Source: Candidatus Thermochlorobacteriaceae bacterium (lineage in GTDB: Bacteria; Bacteroidota; Chlorobiia; Chlorobiales; Thermochlorobacteraceae). Taken from it: a stretch of 64,000 nucleotides of DNA. A program made the position numbers and the translations under genes. This document shows positions 28,477 to 36,321 of this stretch, piece after piece. The stretch spans positions 1-64,000 of the forward strand of contig JAJUFC010000015.1 in the NCBI GenBank assembly GCA_029263855.1, read 5' to 3'. The notes under the pieces were generated by a model. The model was not told the origin of the DNA, made no database searches, and saw nothing but the letters and a program-made list of their open reading frames with translations. The first letter of the stretch is position 1, and each line of letters opens with the position of its first letter.

Positions 28477-30228
28477 TTACTCCAATGTCGAGATTTCTTC
28501 TTCGAGCAGTTGCTTTTGGTAAAGGTCGGCGTAGCGTCCTTGTTGTGCAATCAATTCGTTATGCGAGCCGCGCTCGACAATTTCGCCGTTTTCCAAGACA
28601 AGAATCAGGTCGGCGTTGCGCACCGTTGAAATGCGATGGCTAATGAGAATCACGGTTGCATCGTTGGTAGCGGTGTTCAGGTTTCGCAAAATGCTGTCTT
28701 CGGTTTTCGTATCGACTGCCGAGAGCGAATCATCGAGAATCAGAATCGAGGGTTTGCGAACCAAGGCGCGTGCAATGGCGGTGCGCTGTTTTTGTCCGCC
28801 AGAAAGGGTAATGCCGCGCTCGCCAATCATCGTGTCGTATTGCGCGGGAAATCCTTGAATGTCTTCGTCAATGCACGCAATTTTGGCGGCGTTGCGAATG
28901 TCGTCGTCCGTCGCCTCTATCGCGCCGAAGGCGATGTTATCGCGAATGGTATCCGAGAACAAGAAATAATCTTGCGGCACAAATCCGATATGTTTGCGCA
29001 AGACTTTCAGCGGAATCTCTCGTATCGGAGTGCCGTCGATTAAAATTTCGCCCGATGTGGCTTCAATCATGCGCGGAATTAAATTGACAAGCGTTGATTT
29101 GCCCGACCCTGTTGCGCCGACAATCGCTAACTTCGCGCCGCGCTCCAACTTGAACAAAATGTTTTTCAGCACTAGATTTTCAGGATTTGACGGATAGGCA
29201 AATGAAACTTGCTTGAACTCAATCGCGCCATCAATTTTCGTGATGTGATGATTAACCGAATCACTATCGCTGATTTCAGGCGTAAGGTTAAGAATTGCGT
29301 TCAGGCGAATCTGCGAGGCGGCGGCGCGTTGAATGATGTTCGTTACCCACCCGATTGAAATCATAGGCCACGCGAGCGAGGCGACATAGATAAGGAACTG
29401 CGTAATGGCACCAATCGTCATTTCTCCTGCAATCACCATTTCGCCACCAATCCAAATCGTCAAAATCACCGACAGCCCAATCAAGCCCGACATCAGCGGA
29501 TAAAATATGGCTTGAAGTTTCGCAAGCTCGAGATTTTTCTCATAGTAATCTTGATTGAATTTCTCGAACTGCTCAATTTCGCTCTGCTCGCGCGTGTAGG
29601 CTTTGACCACACGAATGCCCGATAAATTTTCCTGAACCTTCGTTGTGATTCGTGCATATCGCTCTTGCAACTCTTGACTGCGATGATGAATGATTTTTCC
29701 AATTCGATACACGCCATAACTCAACAGTGGTGCAGGAAGGAGCGCGAAGAGCGTCAGCATTGGTGAGATGGCTATCATCGCTGAGAGCGCGAAGATGAGC
29801 CGAAATACGGTGTTGAGCGAATACATAATGCCCGGACCAAGATAATTTCGCACCGCGTTCAAGTCGTTCGTTGCCCGCGACATCAAATCGCCCGTGCTGT
29901 TCGTCTTGAAAAAATTCAGCGAAAGCGTTTGCAGATGCGCGTAAAAGTCGTTTTTCAAATCATATTCTATTTTGCGCGAGACAACGATAATCGTCTGCCG
30001 CACACAAAAGAGAAAAAATCCGCCCAACGCTGAAAACAACACGGCAAGCCCGACATCTTTCAAAATCTCGTTCATCGTGTAGTCGCCTTTCATCGTATCA
30101 ATCGCTTGTCCGATAAATTTCGGCGCATAAACGATGCAAAAATTCGTCAAGAGAACCCACGCCACGCCAAGCGCGAGGCTGTATCGATACCGCCATAAGT
30201 ATTTATTCAGTGGAGCCAGACTTTGCAT
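28477..30228 (-). CDS. ABC transporter with fused membrane and ATPase domains (MsbA-like exporter)
   Basis: 583-residue half-transporter that works as a homo- or heterodimer. The N-terminal six-helix domain covers about 1-310; EF-type coupling helix regions include NSTGDLMSRATNDLNAVRNYL. The ATPase domain has Walker A GATGSGKST near 369, a Q-loop in FVPQDYFLFSD, signature LSGGQKQR near 475, Walker B SILILDDSLSAVD (Asp-Asp at the Walker B end instead of Asp-Glu) and H-loop ISHR. The Walker B change suggests a degenerate or heterodimeric site. Substrate unknown: lipid, peptide or drug. Confidence 0.93.
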   Translation of the reverse strand: MQSLAPLNKYLWRYRYSLALGVAWVLLTNFCIVYAPKFIGQAIDTMKGDYTMNEILKDVGLAVLFSALGGFFLFCVRQTIIVVSRKIEYDLKNDFYAHLQTLSLNFFKTNSTGDLMSRATNDLNAVRNYLGPGIMYSLNTVFRLIFALSAMIAISPMLTLFALLPAPLLSYGVYRIGKIIHHRSQELQERYARITTKVQENLSGIRVVKAYTREQSEIEQFEKFNQDYYEKNLELAKLQAIFYPLMSGLIGLSVILTIWIGGEMVIAGEMTIGAITQFLIYVASLAWPMISIGWVTNIIQRAAASQIRLNAILNLTPEISDSDSVNHHITKIDGAIEFKQVSFAYPSNPENLVLKNILFKLERGAKLAIVGATGSGKSTLVNLIPRMIEATSGEILIDGTPIREIPLKVLRKHIGFVPQDYFLFSDTIRDNIAFGAIEATDDDIRNAAKIACIDEDIQGFPAQYDTMIGERGITLSGGQKQRTAIARALVRKPSILILDDSLSAVDTKTEDSILRNLNTATNDATVILISHRISTVRNADLILVLENGEIVERGSHNELIAQQGRYADLYQKQLLEEEISTLE

Positions 30229-30251
30229 GGTTTGTTGGAATTGTTAGAAGC

Positions 30252-30283
30252 CAAAAAAGAAACGCCGAAATTGTATCGGCGTT
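30252..30283 (-). terminator. Rho-independent terminator after the TlpA-like gene
   Basis: Perfect 8-bp stem AACGCCGA/TCGGCGTT with a 7-nt loop (30261-30283) and TCTTTTTT on the minus strand. It separates the rfbC-hpd-TA-thioredoxin unit from the ABC exporter gene. Confidence 0.9.
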
Positions 30284-30343
30284 CAGAAGAAACAATCACA
30301 TTTGCGATGTCATTTCAAAATACGAAGGAGTTTTTCGAAACCG

Positions 30344-30895
30344 TTAATTTGCAATGACTTTTTTAATGGCTTCGGCGAAGGTGGCTTTATCGCGCGCGCC
30401 GACAAAGTAGTCTAAAATTTCACCTTTGCCGTTGATGACAAACGATGTTGGAATGCCGCGAATCGCGCCTTCTTGGGTGAGTTTGCCGTAGCTCATTGCT
30501 AATTCTTTTGAACCCATCGCCACAGGGTAATTCATTTTTTGCGACAGGGCAAAGGCTTTCACTTTTTCTTCTTCATCGCTGACTGCAATGCCGATGAACG
30601 AAAAGCCTTTGCTCTCATATTCTTTTTGAAGTTCAACCATATCGGGTATTTCAGCGCGGCAAGGGGGGCACCACGTCGCCCAAAAATTCACAATCACCCC
30701 TTTGCCTTTATAGTCGGAAAGTTTCAGGCTTTTGCCGTCAATGGCGGTTAGCGTGAAGTCGGGGGCTTTTTTGCCGTCGGTTGCCACAGACGTTTGCACT
30801 GCTTCTGCGTTTGAGGCAGGTGTCATCATTAAAGCCATGCCTGAGGCGGCAACAACGAGCACCACTGAAATTGTGAGAATTGAAATGCGTTTCAT
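30344..30895 (-). CDS. TlpA/ResA-like periplasmic thioredoxin
   Basis: 183 residues: an N-terminal signal anchor (ILTISVVLVVAASGMALMM) and a thioredoxin fold with the redox motif WATWCPPC (near 73-80). PDFTLTAIDGKSLKLSDYKGK and the cis-Pro-containing GIPTSFVINGKGEI are family features. Such proteins reduce apocytochrome c or other periplasmic disulfides. It is the last gene before the terminator, 75 nt after the DUF2283 gene on the same strand, but any functional link to those genes is doubtful. Confidence 0.93.
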   Translation of the reverse strand: MKRISILTISVVLVVAASGMALMMTPASNAEAVQTSVATDGKKAPDFTLTAIDGKSLKLSDYKGKGVIVNFWATWCPPCRAEIPDMVELQKEYESKGFSFIGIAVSDEEEKVKAFALSQKMNYPVAMGSKELAMSYGKLTQEGAIRGIPTSFVINGKGEILDYFVGARDKATFAEAIKKVIAN

Positions 30896-30967
30896 TGTTT
30901 GGATATGTTGAATTGAATTTAACAGGTTTTGCGTCTACGATGCTTTTTGAAAAAAGGTATCTCGATT

Positions 30968-31000
30968 TCATCACAAGTTTCCGCGTGCGGCTTGGTCGCG
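30968..31000. repeat. Direct repeat, derived copy (33 bp) at the end of the DUF2283 gene
   Basis: Identical over 33 bp to 31468-31500. On the minus strand it codes the tail RDQAARGNL plus the stop codon and the next bases TGA. Just upstream (on the coding strand) homology continues with synonymous changes, so both proteins end AIERDQAARGNL. The copies are exactly 500 bp apart. Confidence 0.97.
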
Positions 31001-31210
31001 CTCGATGGCAAGATTTTCTAACAGTATTTTCGGAATACTACCGTTTCCCATAGTTGTTTTTGCGTCTAAAACTTCAATGCCGATGAGTTTTTCTTCAGGA
31101 CCAAAGTCCAAAGCAATATCCTGGCTCAAATGAACCGTTCGCACGACTTTCGCGTCCTCAACGAGTTCTATGTAGAGCGCGTCGGCTTCTTGGTCATATT
31201 TGACTCGCAT
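30971..31210 (-). CDS. DUF2283 protein, putative antitoxin, with an hpd-derived tail
   Basis: 79 residues. The first 67 match the DUF2283 pattern: YDQEADALYIEL, VVRTVHLSQDIALDFG, LIGIEVLDA and PKILLENL. The last 12 (AIERDQAARGNL) are not part of that family but are identical to the end of the neighbouring 4-hydroxyphenylpyruvate dioxygenase. DUF2283 proteins are often encoded directly after small toxin-like partners and are considered candidate antitoxins; the function is not established here. It begins 6 nt after the DUF4258 stop. Confidence 0.85.
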   Translation of the reverse strand: MRVKYDQEADALYIELVEDAKVVRTVHLSQDIALDFGPEEKLIGIEVLDAKTTMGNGSIPKILLENLAIERDQAARGNL

Positions 31211-31216
31211 GGTGTT

Positions 31217-31471
31217 TCAAAAGTAATAAGTATATACGGTGATAACGACAATTTCCTCTGCTTCCTCAGCAAAGATTGGCACGACTTGTTTTACGGAGTA
31301 AAACACACCTGCCCAATAATCGTTGTAGGCAAAGTTCATCTTACTTGAATGCCGATTTGCTTTCACAGATTCTTTCATTCCTTCTCGAATCGCTTGCTCC
31401 ACTTCTTGTGTTGTTGCGCCGCGTGATAAGCATCTTTCTGAAGCGTGTTTGCTCAATCGAATCGGCATCAT
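31217..31471 (-). CDS. DUF4258 protein, putative RelE-fold toxin
   Basis: About 84 residues. LSKHASERCLSRGATTQEVEQAI followed by a beta-rich C-terminus (MNFAYNDYWAGVFYS, IVVITVYTY) fits DUF4258, a small family with a RelE/BrnT-like fold found in toxin-antitoxin pairs. The first ATG overlaps the hpd stop (TGATG); a GTG 3 nt earlier and an ATG 3 nt later are alternatives. The gene must be read from the hpd transcript or from a promoter inside hpd. Toxicity is an inference from family and pairing only. Confidence 0.75.
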   Translation of the reverse strand: MMPIRLSKHASERCLSRGATTQEVEQAIREGMKESVKANRHSSKMNFAYNDYWAGVFYSVKQVVPIFAEEAEEIVVITVYTYYF

Positions 31472-31500
31472 CACAAGTTTCCGCGTGCGGCTTGGTCGCG
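31468..31500. repeat. Direct repeat, parental copy (33 bp) at the 3' end of hpd
   Basis: Identical to 30968-31000. This copy codes the C-terminus that is normal for 4-hydroxyphenylpyruvate dioxygenases (FKALFEAIERDQAARGNL), so it is the probable source. Confidence 0.97.
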
Positions 31501-32568
31501 TTCAATCGCCTCGAACAAGGCTTTGAAATTGCCTTTGCCGAATCCTCTGCCGCCGCGCCGTTGAATAATCTCGAAGAAGAGCGTCGGACGGTCTTCAACG
31601 GGCTTGGTGAAAATTTGAAGCATGTAGCCGCTGTCGTCTTTATCGACCAAAATGTTTTGTGCTTTGAGTGCGGCAATATCTTCCTTAATTGCGCCGACGC
31701 GCTCTGAAAGCATGTCGTAATAGGCATCAGGAACGGAAATAAACTCAACCCCGCGCTCGCGCATCGTGGCGACGGCGGAAATGATGTCGTCAGTTAGCAT
31801 GGCAATATGTTGCACGCCCGCACTTTCGTAGAACTCGACGTATTCTTCAATCTGCGATTTCTTCTTGCCTTCAGCAGGCTCGTTGATAGGCATTTTAATG
31901 CGCTCGCTTTCGTTCGCCACCACAACAGAGCGCAACGCAGTATATTCCGTTGAAATGTCTTTGTCGTCAAAACTTTGGAATTGATGAAAGTCAAAGACGT
32001 CGTGATAGAACGTTACCCATTTTTGCATCTCGTTCCAACTAACATTGCCGACGATGTGGTCAATCGCCGCCAGCATTGGACGGCGCGATGAGCCATTGGT
32101 GTGTGGCTTTGGCACAAATGCTGGCAGAAACACGCCTTTGTAGTCTTTGCGCTCAATGAACGAGTGAATTGTATCGCCGTAAGTTTGAACGGCAGATTTG
32201 ACGACTGTGCCGTATTCATCTTTGAGCACGGTTGGCTCTTGAACGCCGACTGCTCCGCGCTCGACAGCGCGTTCATAACATGCTTTGGCATCATCAGTCT
32301 CGAAAGCAACATCGCGCACGCCATCGCCGTGCTTTTTGAGATGTTCGGCAATCAACGAATCAGAGTGCATTGGCGAAGTGAGCACAAAGCGGATTTTGCC
32401 TTGTTGCATCACGTAGGAAGCGCGGTCGCGTGTGCCTGTTTCAGGACCGCAATAGGCAACAAGGTCGAAGCCCATTGCTTGCTTGTAGAAAAAGGCGGCT
32501 TGTTTGGCATTGCCGACGTAAAACTCGAGGTGGTCGAAGTCGCGAACAGGAAGTTTTTCGATACTCAT
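31471..32568 (-). CDS. hpd: 4-hydroxyphenylpyruvate dioxygenase
   Basis: Non-haem Fe(II) enzyme converting 4-hydroxyphenylpyruvate to homogentisate with O2, in tyrosine breakdown or towards tocopherol/quinone-type products. 365 residues, full length. The two vicinal-oxygen-chelate halves are seen; iron ligands are His in IDHIVGN (about 171), His in VQHIAM (about 255) and Glu in FFEIIQRR (about 333). The substrate-gating C-terminal helix GFGKGNFKALFEAIE is complete. It starts with ATGA overlapping the rfbC stop, so the two are translationally coupled. No homogentisate dioxygenase lies nearby. Implies an organism that meets oxygen. Confidence 0.97.
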   Translation of the reverse strand: MSIEKLPVRDFDHLEFYVGNAKQAAFFYKQAMGFDLVAYCGPETGTRDRASYVMQQGKIRFVLTSPMHSDSLIAEHLKKHGDGVRDVAFETDDAKACYERAVERGAVGVQEPTVLKDEYGTVVKSAVQTYGDTIHSFIERKDYKGVFLPAFVPKPHTNGSSRRPMLAAIDHIVGNVSWNEMQKWVTFYHDVFDFHQFQSFDDKDISTEYTALRSVVVANESERIKMPINEPAEGKKKSQIEEYVEFYESAGVQHIAMLTDDIISAVATMRERGVEFISVPDAYYDMLSERVGAIKEDIAALKAQNILVDKDDSGYMLQIFTKPVEDRPTLFFEIIQRRGGRGFGKGNFKALFEAIERDQAARGNL

Positions 32569-33128
32569 GGTCGTTGAAAGGTAAAGTTGATTTCCGCTTC
32601 GGCGAGCGGCTTGGCGTTTCGGTCTTTATCGGATAAAATCGGCTCTATGCCGACATTGCGCCATTGAATTCCGATAGCGGCATCGTTCCATAAAATTCCT
32701 CTATCGGCTGACGGCGTGTAGAAGTTAGTAACTTTATATCGAAACTCGGCGACCTCAGAAATCACCTGAAATCCATGCGCAAACCCTTCAGGCACATAGA
32801 GCATGTGTTTATTTTCTTCCGAGAGTTCAGTTCCAAACCACTTGCCAAACGTCGGCGAGCCTTTGCGAATATCAACTACCACATCAAAGACCGCACCCAT
32901 AGACGCGCTCACTAACTTGGCTTGTGCAAACGGTGCAAGTTGATAGTGCAACCCGCGCAAGACGCCTTTCGTTGAGCGACTGACATTATCCTGAACGAAG
33001 TTTGCCGTAATGCCGAAATCCGAAAAAATTTTTTGGTTGTAACTCTCATAAAAAAAGCCGCGTGCGTCGGCGAAGACTTTCGGCTCAATTAAAAGCAAGC
33101 CTTGAATCGGCGTTTGAATACAGTTCAT
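32565..33128 (-). CDS. rfbC: dTDP-4-dehydrorhamnose 3,5-epimerase
   Basis: Cupin-fold enzyme in dTDP-L-rhamnose synthesis for surface polysaccharide. 187 residues, usual length. Seen: PQGLLLIEPKVFADARGFFYESYN-like start (here IQGLLLIEPKVF), FVQDNVSRS, GVLRGLHYQ with the catalytic His near 61, and EFRYKVTNFYTP. rfbA, rfbB and rfbD are not in the window. The gene overlaps hpd by 4 nt. The divergent region to the DUF5686 gene lies upstream. Confidence 0.96.
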   Translation of the reverse strand: MNCIQTPIQGLLLIEPKVFADARGFFYESYNQKIFSDFGITANFVQDNVSRSTKGVLRGLHYQLAPFAQAKLVSASMGAVFDVVVDIRKGSPTFGKWFGTELSEENKHMLYVPEGFAHGFQVISEVAEFRYKVTNFYTPSADRGILWNDAAIGIQWRNVGIEPILSDKDRNAKPLAEAEINFTFQRP

Positions 33129-33438
33129 GGTTTAATTTTTTTGAGGGCGCAAATGTAAGAAGATTGCAGGGAAATGATGAATGCGACACAATAGATTTGA
33201 TTTAAATCATGCACCCACGAACTTTGAAATGTTCGGCTTGATGGAAAAGATAAGCATTGATTTTCAGCGAAGCGTTGTTTATTTAGAAAGGTTATGATTA
33301 GCCGAGACGCCAAACTTTCGCTCAGAAGTAACAAAAAAAGAGCATACCTTTGTCCAAATTTCACTTGCGAGAAACGAATGAAGTCAGAACCTTTTTACAC
33401 TTTTGCTTGACCAACTTTTTTGTTTCACGATTTCGTCT
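33129..33438. other. Divergent region between rfbC and the DUF5686 gene
   Basis: 310 bases. It holds a perfect 12-bp palindrome, TGATTTAAATCA (33198-33209), and TACCTTTG near 33345, which fits the TAnnTTTG -7 element used by Bacteroidota, in an A-rich stretch 90 nt before the DUF5686 start. No gene is supported. Confidence 0.5.
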
Positions 33439-35892
33439 ATGAACCGTTCTCGCATCTGCTTTGCGTTTCTGCTTGGCGTTCTTCTCTTTGCCCCTCACGA
33501 TTTTCTCTTCGGGCAAGAATCGTCGCGTAAGTTGCGCGTGGTTTCGGGCATCGTCATTGATGGCGAGGATAAACAGCCGCTTCGCGCCGTGAAGGTGAAG
33601 GTGATTGGGAAGAAAGTCGGCACGCTCACGAGCATCGACGGGAAATTTCAACTCACGCTCATTTCAGGCAAATACGTGCTCGCTTTCTCGATGGTCGGCT
33701 ATGAAACGGAGAAGGTTGAAGTAGATTTGACCGAGTCCGACCAAGACATCAAAGTCGTCTTGAAGTCGCCGACTTACGATACCGAAGAGGTCGCCGTCTT
33801 TGCCGAAGACCCCGGCGTTACGCTCATTCGCGAAGCCTTGAAGCGCAAGAAGCGACAGCAAGATTCGCTTCAAAGTTATCGCTATACGCTTTACACCAAG
33901 TTCGTCGCCAGCACCGATTCCAGCACTGCCAATCGTTCTATGGCAAACACCGATACAACAATTGTGTCGATTTTTGAATCCTACTCCAAAGGCTACTACA
34001 AGAAGCCTGACAAGTATTACAATCAAATCGTTCAGCGTCGGCAAAGCGCCAATGTGCCACAATCGGCGAACTTCGTCGTCTTTGGAACGAATCTTAACGC
34101 CTACGACGATTTCATTGAGATTCTCGACCAGCCTATCGCCACGCCCTTTCACCCCGACGCGCTCGATTTTTATGATTTCACGCTCGGCAAGCGCATTGGG
34201 TCAGATTCTTCGCGCTTCATTCGCCGCCTTTTCTTCAAGCCGAAAACCAGTCAGCGCAAACTCTTTGAAGGCTATGTGGATATGGATATGGATAAAAACA
34301 TTCCCTTGCAGCTTGAAATGAAGCCGAACCGTGCGGTGCGATTGCCCTTCGATGCCGCACTGATTTATCGACAGCAATTCGATGAATTCGAGAATTTTTA
34401 CGTGATGCCTGTTGGCATGCAAATTCAAACGTCTGCTGAAGCCGCTGTGCTCTTTGTGATTGCGCCACGCGTCGACCTCGATATTGAAACCGTTGCTTAC
34501 GATTATCACTTCAACGAAGCCTATCCCGACGAACTTTTCTCGCGACGGCGCGTCGACATTAGCAAAACCGCCGATGTGCTTGATTCGTCGTATTGGGGCA
34601 CAAATGCTGTACTTCCACTCCGCCAAGAAGAAGCCTACGCTTATCGCGCCATTGAAATTGCACAGGACAATCCCGACTCTGCCATTGGCATCGTGTTTTT
34701 CAATCGCTTGATTGCGCCCATTTCGCGAACCATTCGCTTTTTGAACACCAAGCCCTTCACGGGCATCGAGGATTTATTCCACTACAACCGCGTGCAAGGC
34801 GCGTATCTCGGATTGGGATTGGAAGAACGATTTTGGGAACGGCTCGACGCAAGCACCGCCTTCGGCTACGGCTTTTCCGACAAGCGCGGCAATTACGACC
34901 TCAAACTTCGATACATTCTTCGCGAGCAAGAAGATATGTTCCTCAACGCCAAAGCCTATCGCTTGCTTCTTCGGCGCGATAACCCTTTCGTCGTGCGCGC
35001 GCCGCTCATCACCACGCTCTCGCTTTTGAACAAGAACGACTACGGCGACTATTACTACGCCGATGGCTTCGAACTGTCGGGCGAAATTGGGTTCGGACAA
35101 CTCATCTACATTCAGCGCGATGACTTTCTGCACCCGACGATTTTCAAACTTTTCTTCCGAAACGAACTGCAAACGTCGGCGCAAACCAACGCCACCTTCG
35201 CCTTCTTCGGCGGCGACCGCGTCTTTCGAGAAAATCCCGCCATCTTCAACGGCGTGATGCGCTCTTTTGGCTTCGATGCGCAGGTCAATTACAGCCCCAT
35301 CAGGCGCATCGCGAATTTCGGATTTCAAGTCAAGGGCGAATTTTCAAAGCCGCGCCTCATTGCGAGCGACTTCGATTTCTCCCAGTATTTTGTCGCGTTG
35401 CTTTGGCGCGCGCGCACGCTTCCCTTATGGCGAATAGATTTGCGATTGAGCGGCGGCTACTCGACGGGCGACGTGCCCCCGCAACGCTTTTTCAGTTTGG
35501 AATCCGCCGTCGGCGGAACCGCGTCGGCGAGCGCGGGCGTGTTTCGCGGAATGCAGGTAAAGGAATTTTACGGCGACCGATTCTTCGCGCTCTCGCTCGA
35601 GCACAACTTCGGCGAAATCATTCCTGGCGTGTTTCGCATTCCCAACATCGCCTCTTTCGGCATCGAGTTTATTTTTCTTGGCGGGATTGGTTGGTCGGAG
35701 TTTTCAGAACGCGCGTTGAATTACACGCGCACTATGCTTCCAAGCACGACGCTCACGAGCGAGAAGTGGTATTACGAAGTCGGCTTCGGCTTAAACCAAA
35801 TTCTTATCATTTTGCGCACCGACTTCACGCTTCGGCTCTCGCAAACGCGCGCGCCCCAACTCTTCTTCACGATTTCCGCCGCCACCTTGTAG
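33439..35892 (+). CDS. DUF5686 outer-membrane protein with carboxypeptidase-like regulatory domain
   Basis: 817 residues from MNRSRICFAFL (an upstream in-frame ATG at 33403 gives a 12-residue extension that breaks the signal peptide). After the signal peptide, a carboxypeptidase-D-like/CNA-B domain (about 32-115: VVSGIVIDGEDKQPL, GTLTSIDGKF, FSMVGYE) is followed by the DUF5686 region and a long beta-barrel ending ARAPQLFFTISAATL. These proteins are abundant in Bacteroidota and probably sit in the outer membrane; the function is not established. A bidirectional terminator follows. Confidence 0.85.
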   Translation: MNRSRICFAFLLGVLLFAPHDFLFGQESSRKLRVVSGIVIDGEDKQPLRAVKVKVIGKKVGTLTSIDGKFQLTLISGKYVLAFSMVGYETEKVEVDLTESDQDIKVVLKSPTYDTEEVAVFAEDPGVTLIREALKRKKRQQDSLQSYRYTLYTKFVASTDSSTANRSMANTDTTIVSIFESYSKGYYKKPDKYYNQIVQRRQSANVPQSANFVVFGTNLNAYDDFIEILDQPIATPFHPDALDFYDFTLGKRIGSDSSRFIRRLFFKPKTSQRKLFEGYVDMDMDKNIPLQLEMKPNRAVRLPFDAALIYRQQFDEFENFYVMPVGMQIQTSAEAAVLFVIAPRVDLDIETVAYDYHFNEAYPDELFSRRRVDISKTADVLDSSYWGTNAVLPLRQEEAYAYRAIEIAQDNPDSAIGIVFFNRLIAPISRTIRFLNTKPFTGIEDLFHYNRVQGAYLGLGLEERFWERLDASTAFGYGFSDKRGNYDLKLRYILREQEDMFLNAKAYRLLLRRDNPFVVRAPLITTLSLLNKNDYGDYYYADGFELSGEIGFGQLIYIQRDDFLHPTIFKLFFRNELQTSAQTNATFAFFGGDRVFRENPAIFNGVMRSFGFDAQVNYSPIRRIANFGFQVKGEFSKPRLIASDFDFSQYFVALLWRARTLPLWRIDLRLSGGYSTGDVPPQRFFSLESAVGGTASASAGVFRGMQVKEFYGDRFFALSLEHNFGEIIPGVFRIPNIASFGIEFIFLGGIGWSEFSERALNYTRTMLPSTTLTSEKWYYEVGFGLNQILIILRTDFTLRLSQTRAPQLFFTISAATL

Positions 35893-35919
35893 CGTTTGCA
35901 AAAAGTCAAGGCAAATAAA

Positions 35920-35943
35920 AAAGGCTCAATCGCTTGAGCCTTT
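35920..35943. terminator. Bidirectional terminator between DUF5686 gene and NifU-like gene
   Basis: Perfect 10-bp stem AAAGGCTCAA/TTGAGCCTTT with a TCGC loop, flanked by A-run and T-run. It lies between two convergent genes, so it can serve both. Confidence 0.93.
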
Positions 35944-35965
35944 CTTGCATCGCAACTTTGACGAC

Positions 35966-36265
35966 TTACGCAATCGCTTCGACGCGCGTTACTTCGGGGA
36001 CGGCGCGTTTGATGGCTTGCTCAACGCCCGCGCGCAAGGTCATCGTCGACATCGGGCACGAGCCACACGCGCCGACGAGGCGCAGGTCGACGGATTTATC
36101 GGCGCGGATTCCAATCAGTTCAGCGTCGCCACCGTCGGATTGCAAATATGGACGCACCATATCCAACGCTTCTTGCACTTTGGCATAAATAGCGTCGGTT
36201 TTATCCAAATATGGGTCTTGCGCCATAGTGGCTTCGTTTTGCACGATTTCGCTTTGTTCTTGCAT
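35966..36265 (-). CDS. NifU-like C-terminal domain iron-sulfur scaffold
   Basis: 99 residues: a variable N-terminus (about 25) and a NifU C-terminal domain (VQEALDMVRPYLQSDGGDAELIG) with the cluster-binding pair Cys67 and Cys70 in GACGSCPMS. Such Nfu proteins carry 4Fe-4S clusters to target enzymes. A good Shine-Dalgarno (AAGGAAG) sits 6 nt before the ATG. It lies directly downstream of the Mrp/ApbC-like cluster carrier (57 nt), which supports a joint role in iron-sulfur delivery. Confidence 0.94.
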   Translation of the reverse strand: MQEQSEIVQNEATMAQDPYLDKTDAIYAKVQEALDMVRPYLQSDGGDAELIGIRADKSVDLRLVGACGSCPMSTMTLRAGVEQAIKRAVPEVTRVEAIA

Positions 36266-36321
36266 AACAACTTCCTTTCTTTAAGGTTAAGTGAAATTTG
36301 TTCAAAGTAGTAAAATTCTCA

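Noticed and set aside
30738-30974. Minus-strand open frame beginning right after the DUF2283 stop, overlapping the TlpA-like gene
   Set aside because: Out of frame with, and covered by, the thioredoxin-like gene and its leader; no family resemblance.
33125-33364. 79-codon minus-strand frame between rfbC and the DUF5686 gene
   Set aside because: No similarity to a known protein, poor composition, and it covers the palindrome and likely promoter region.
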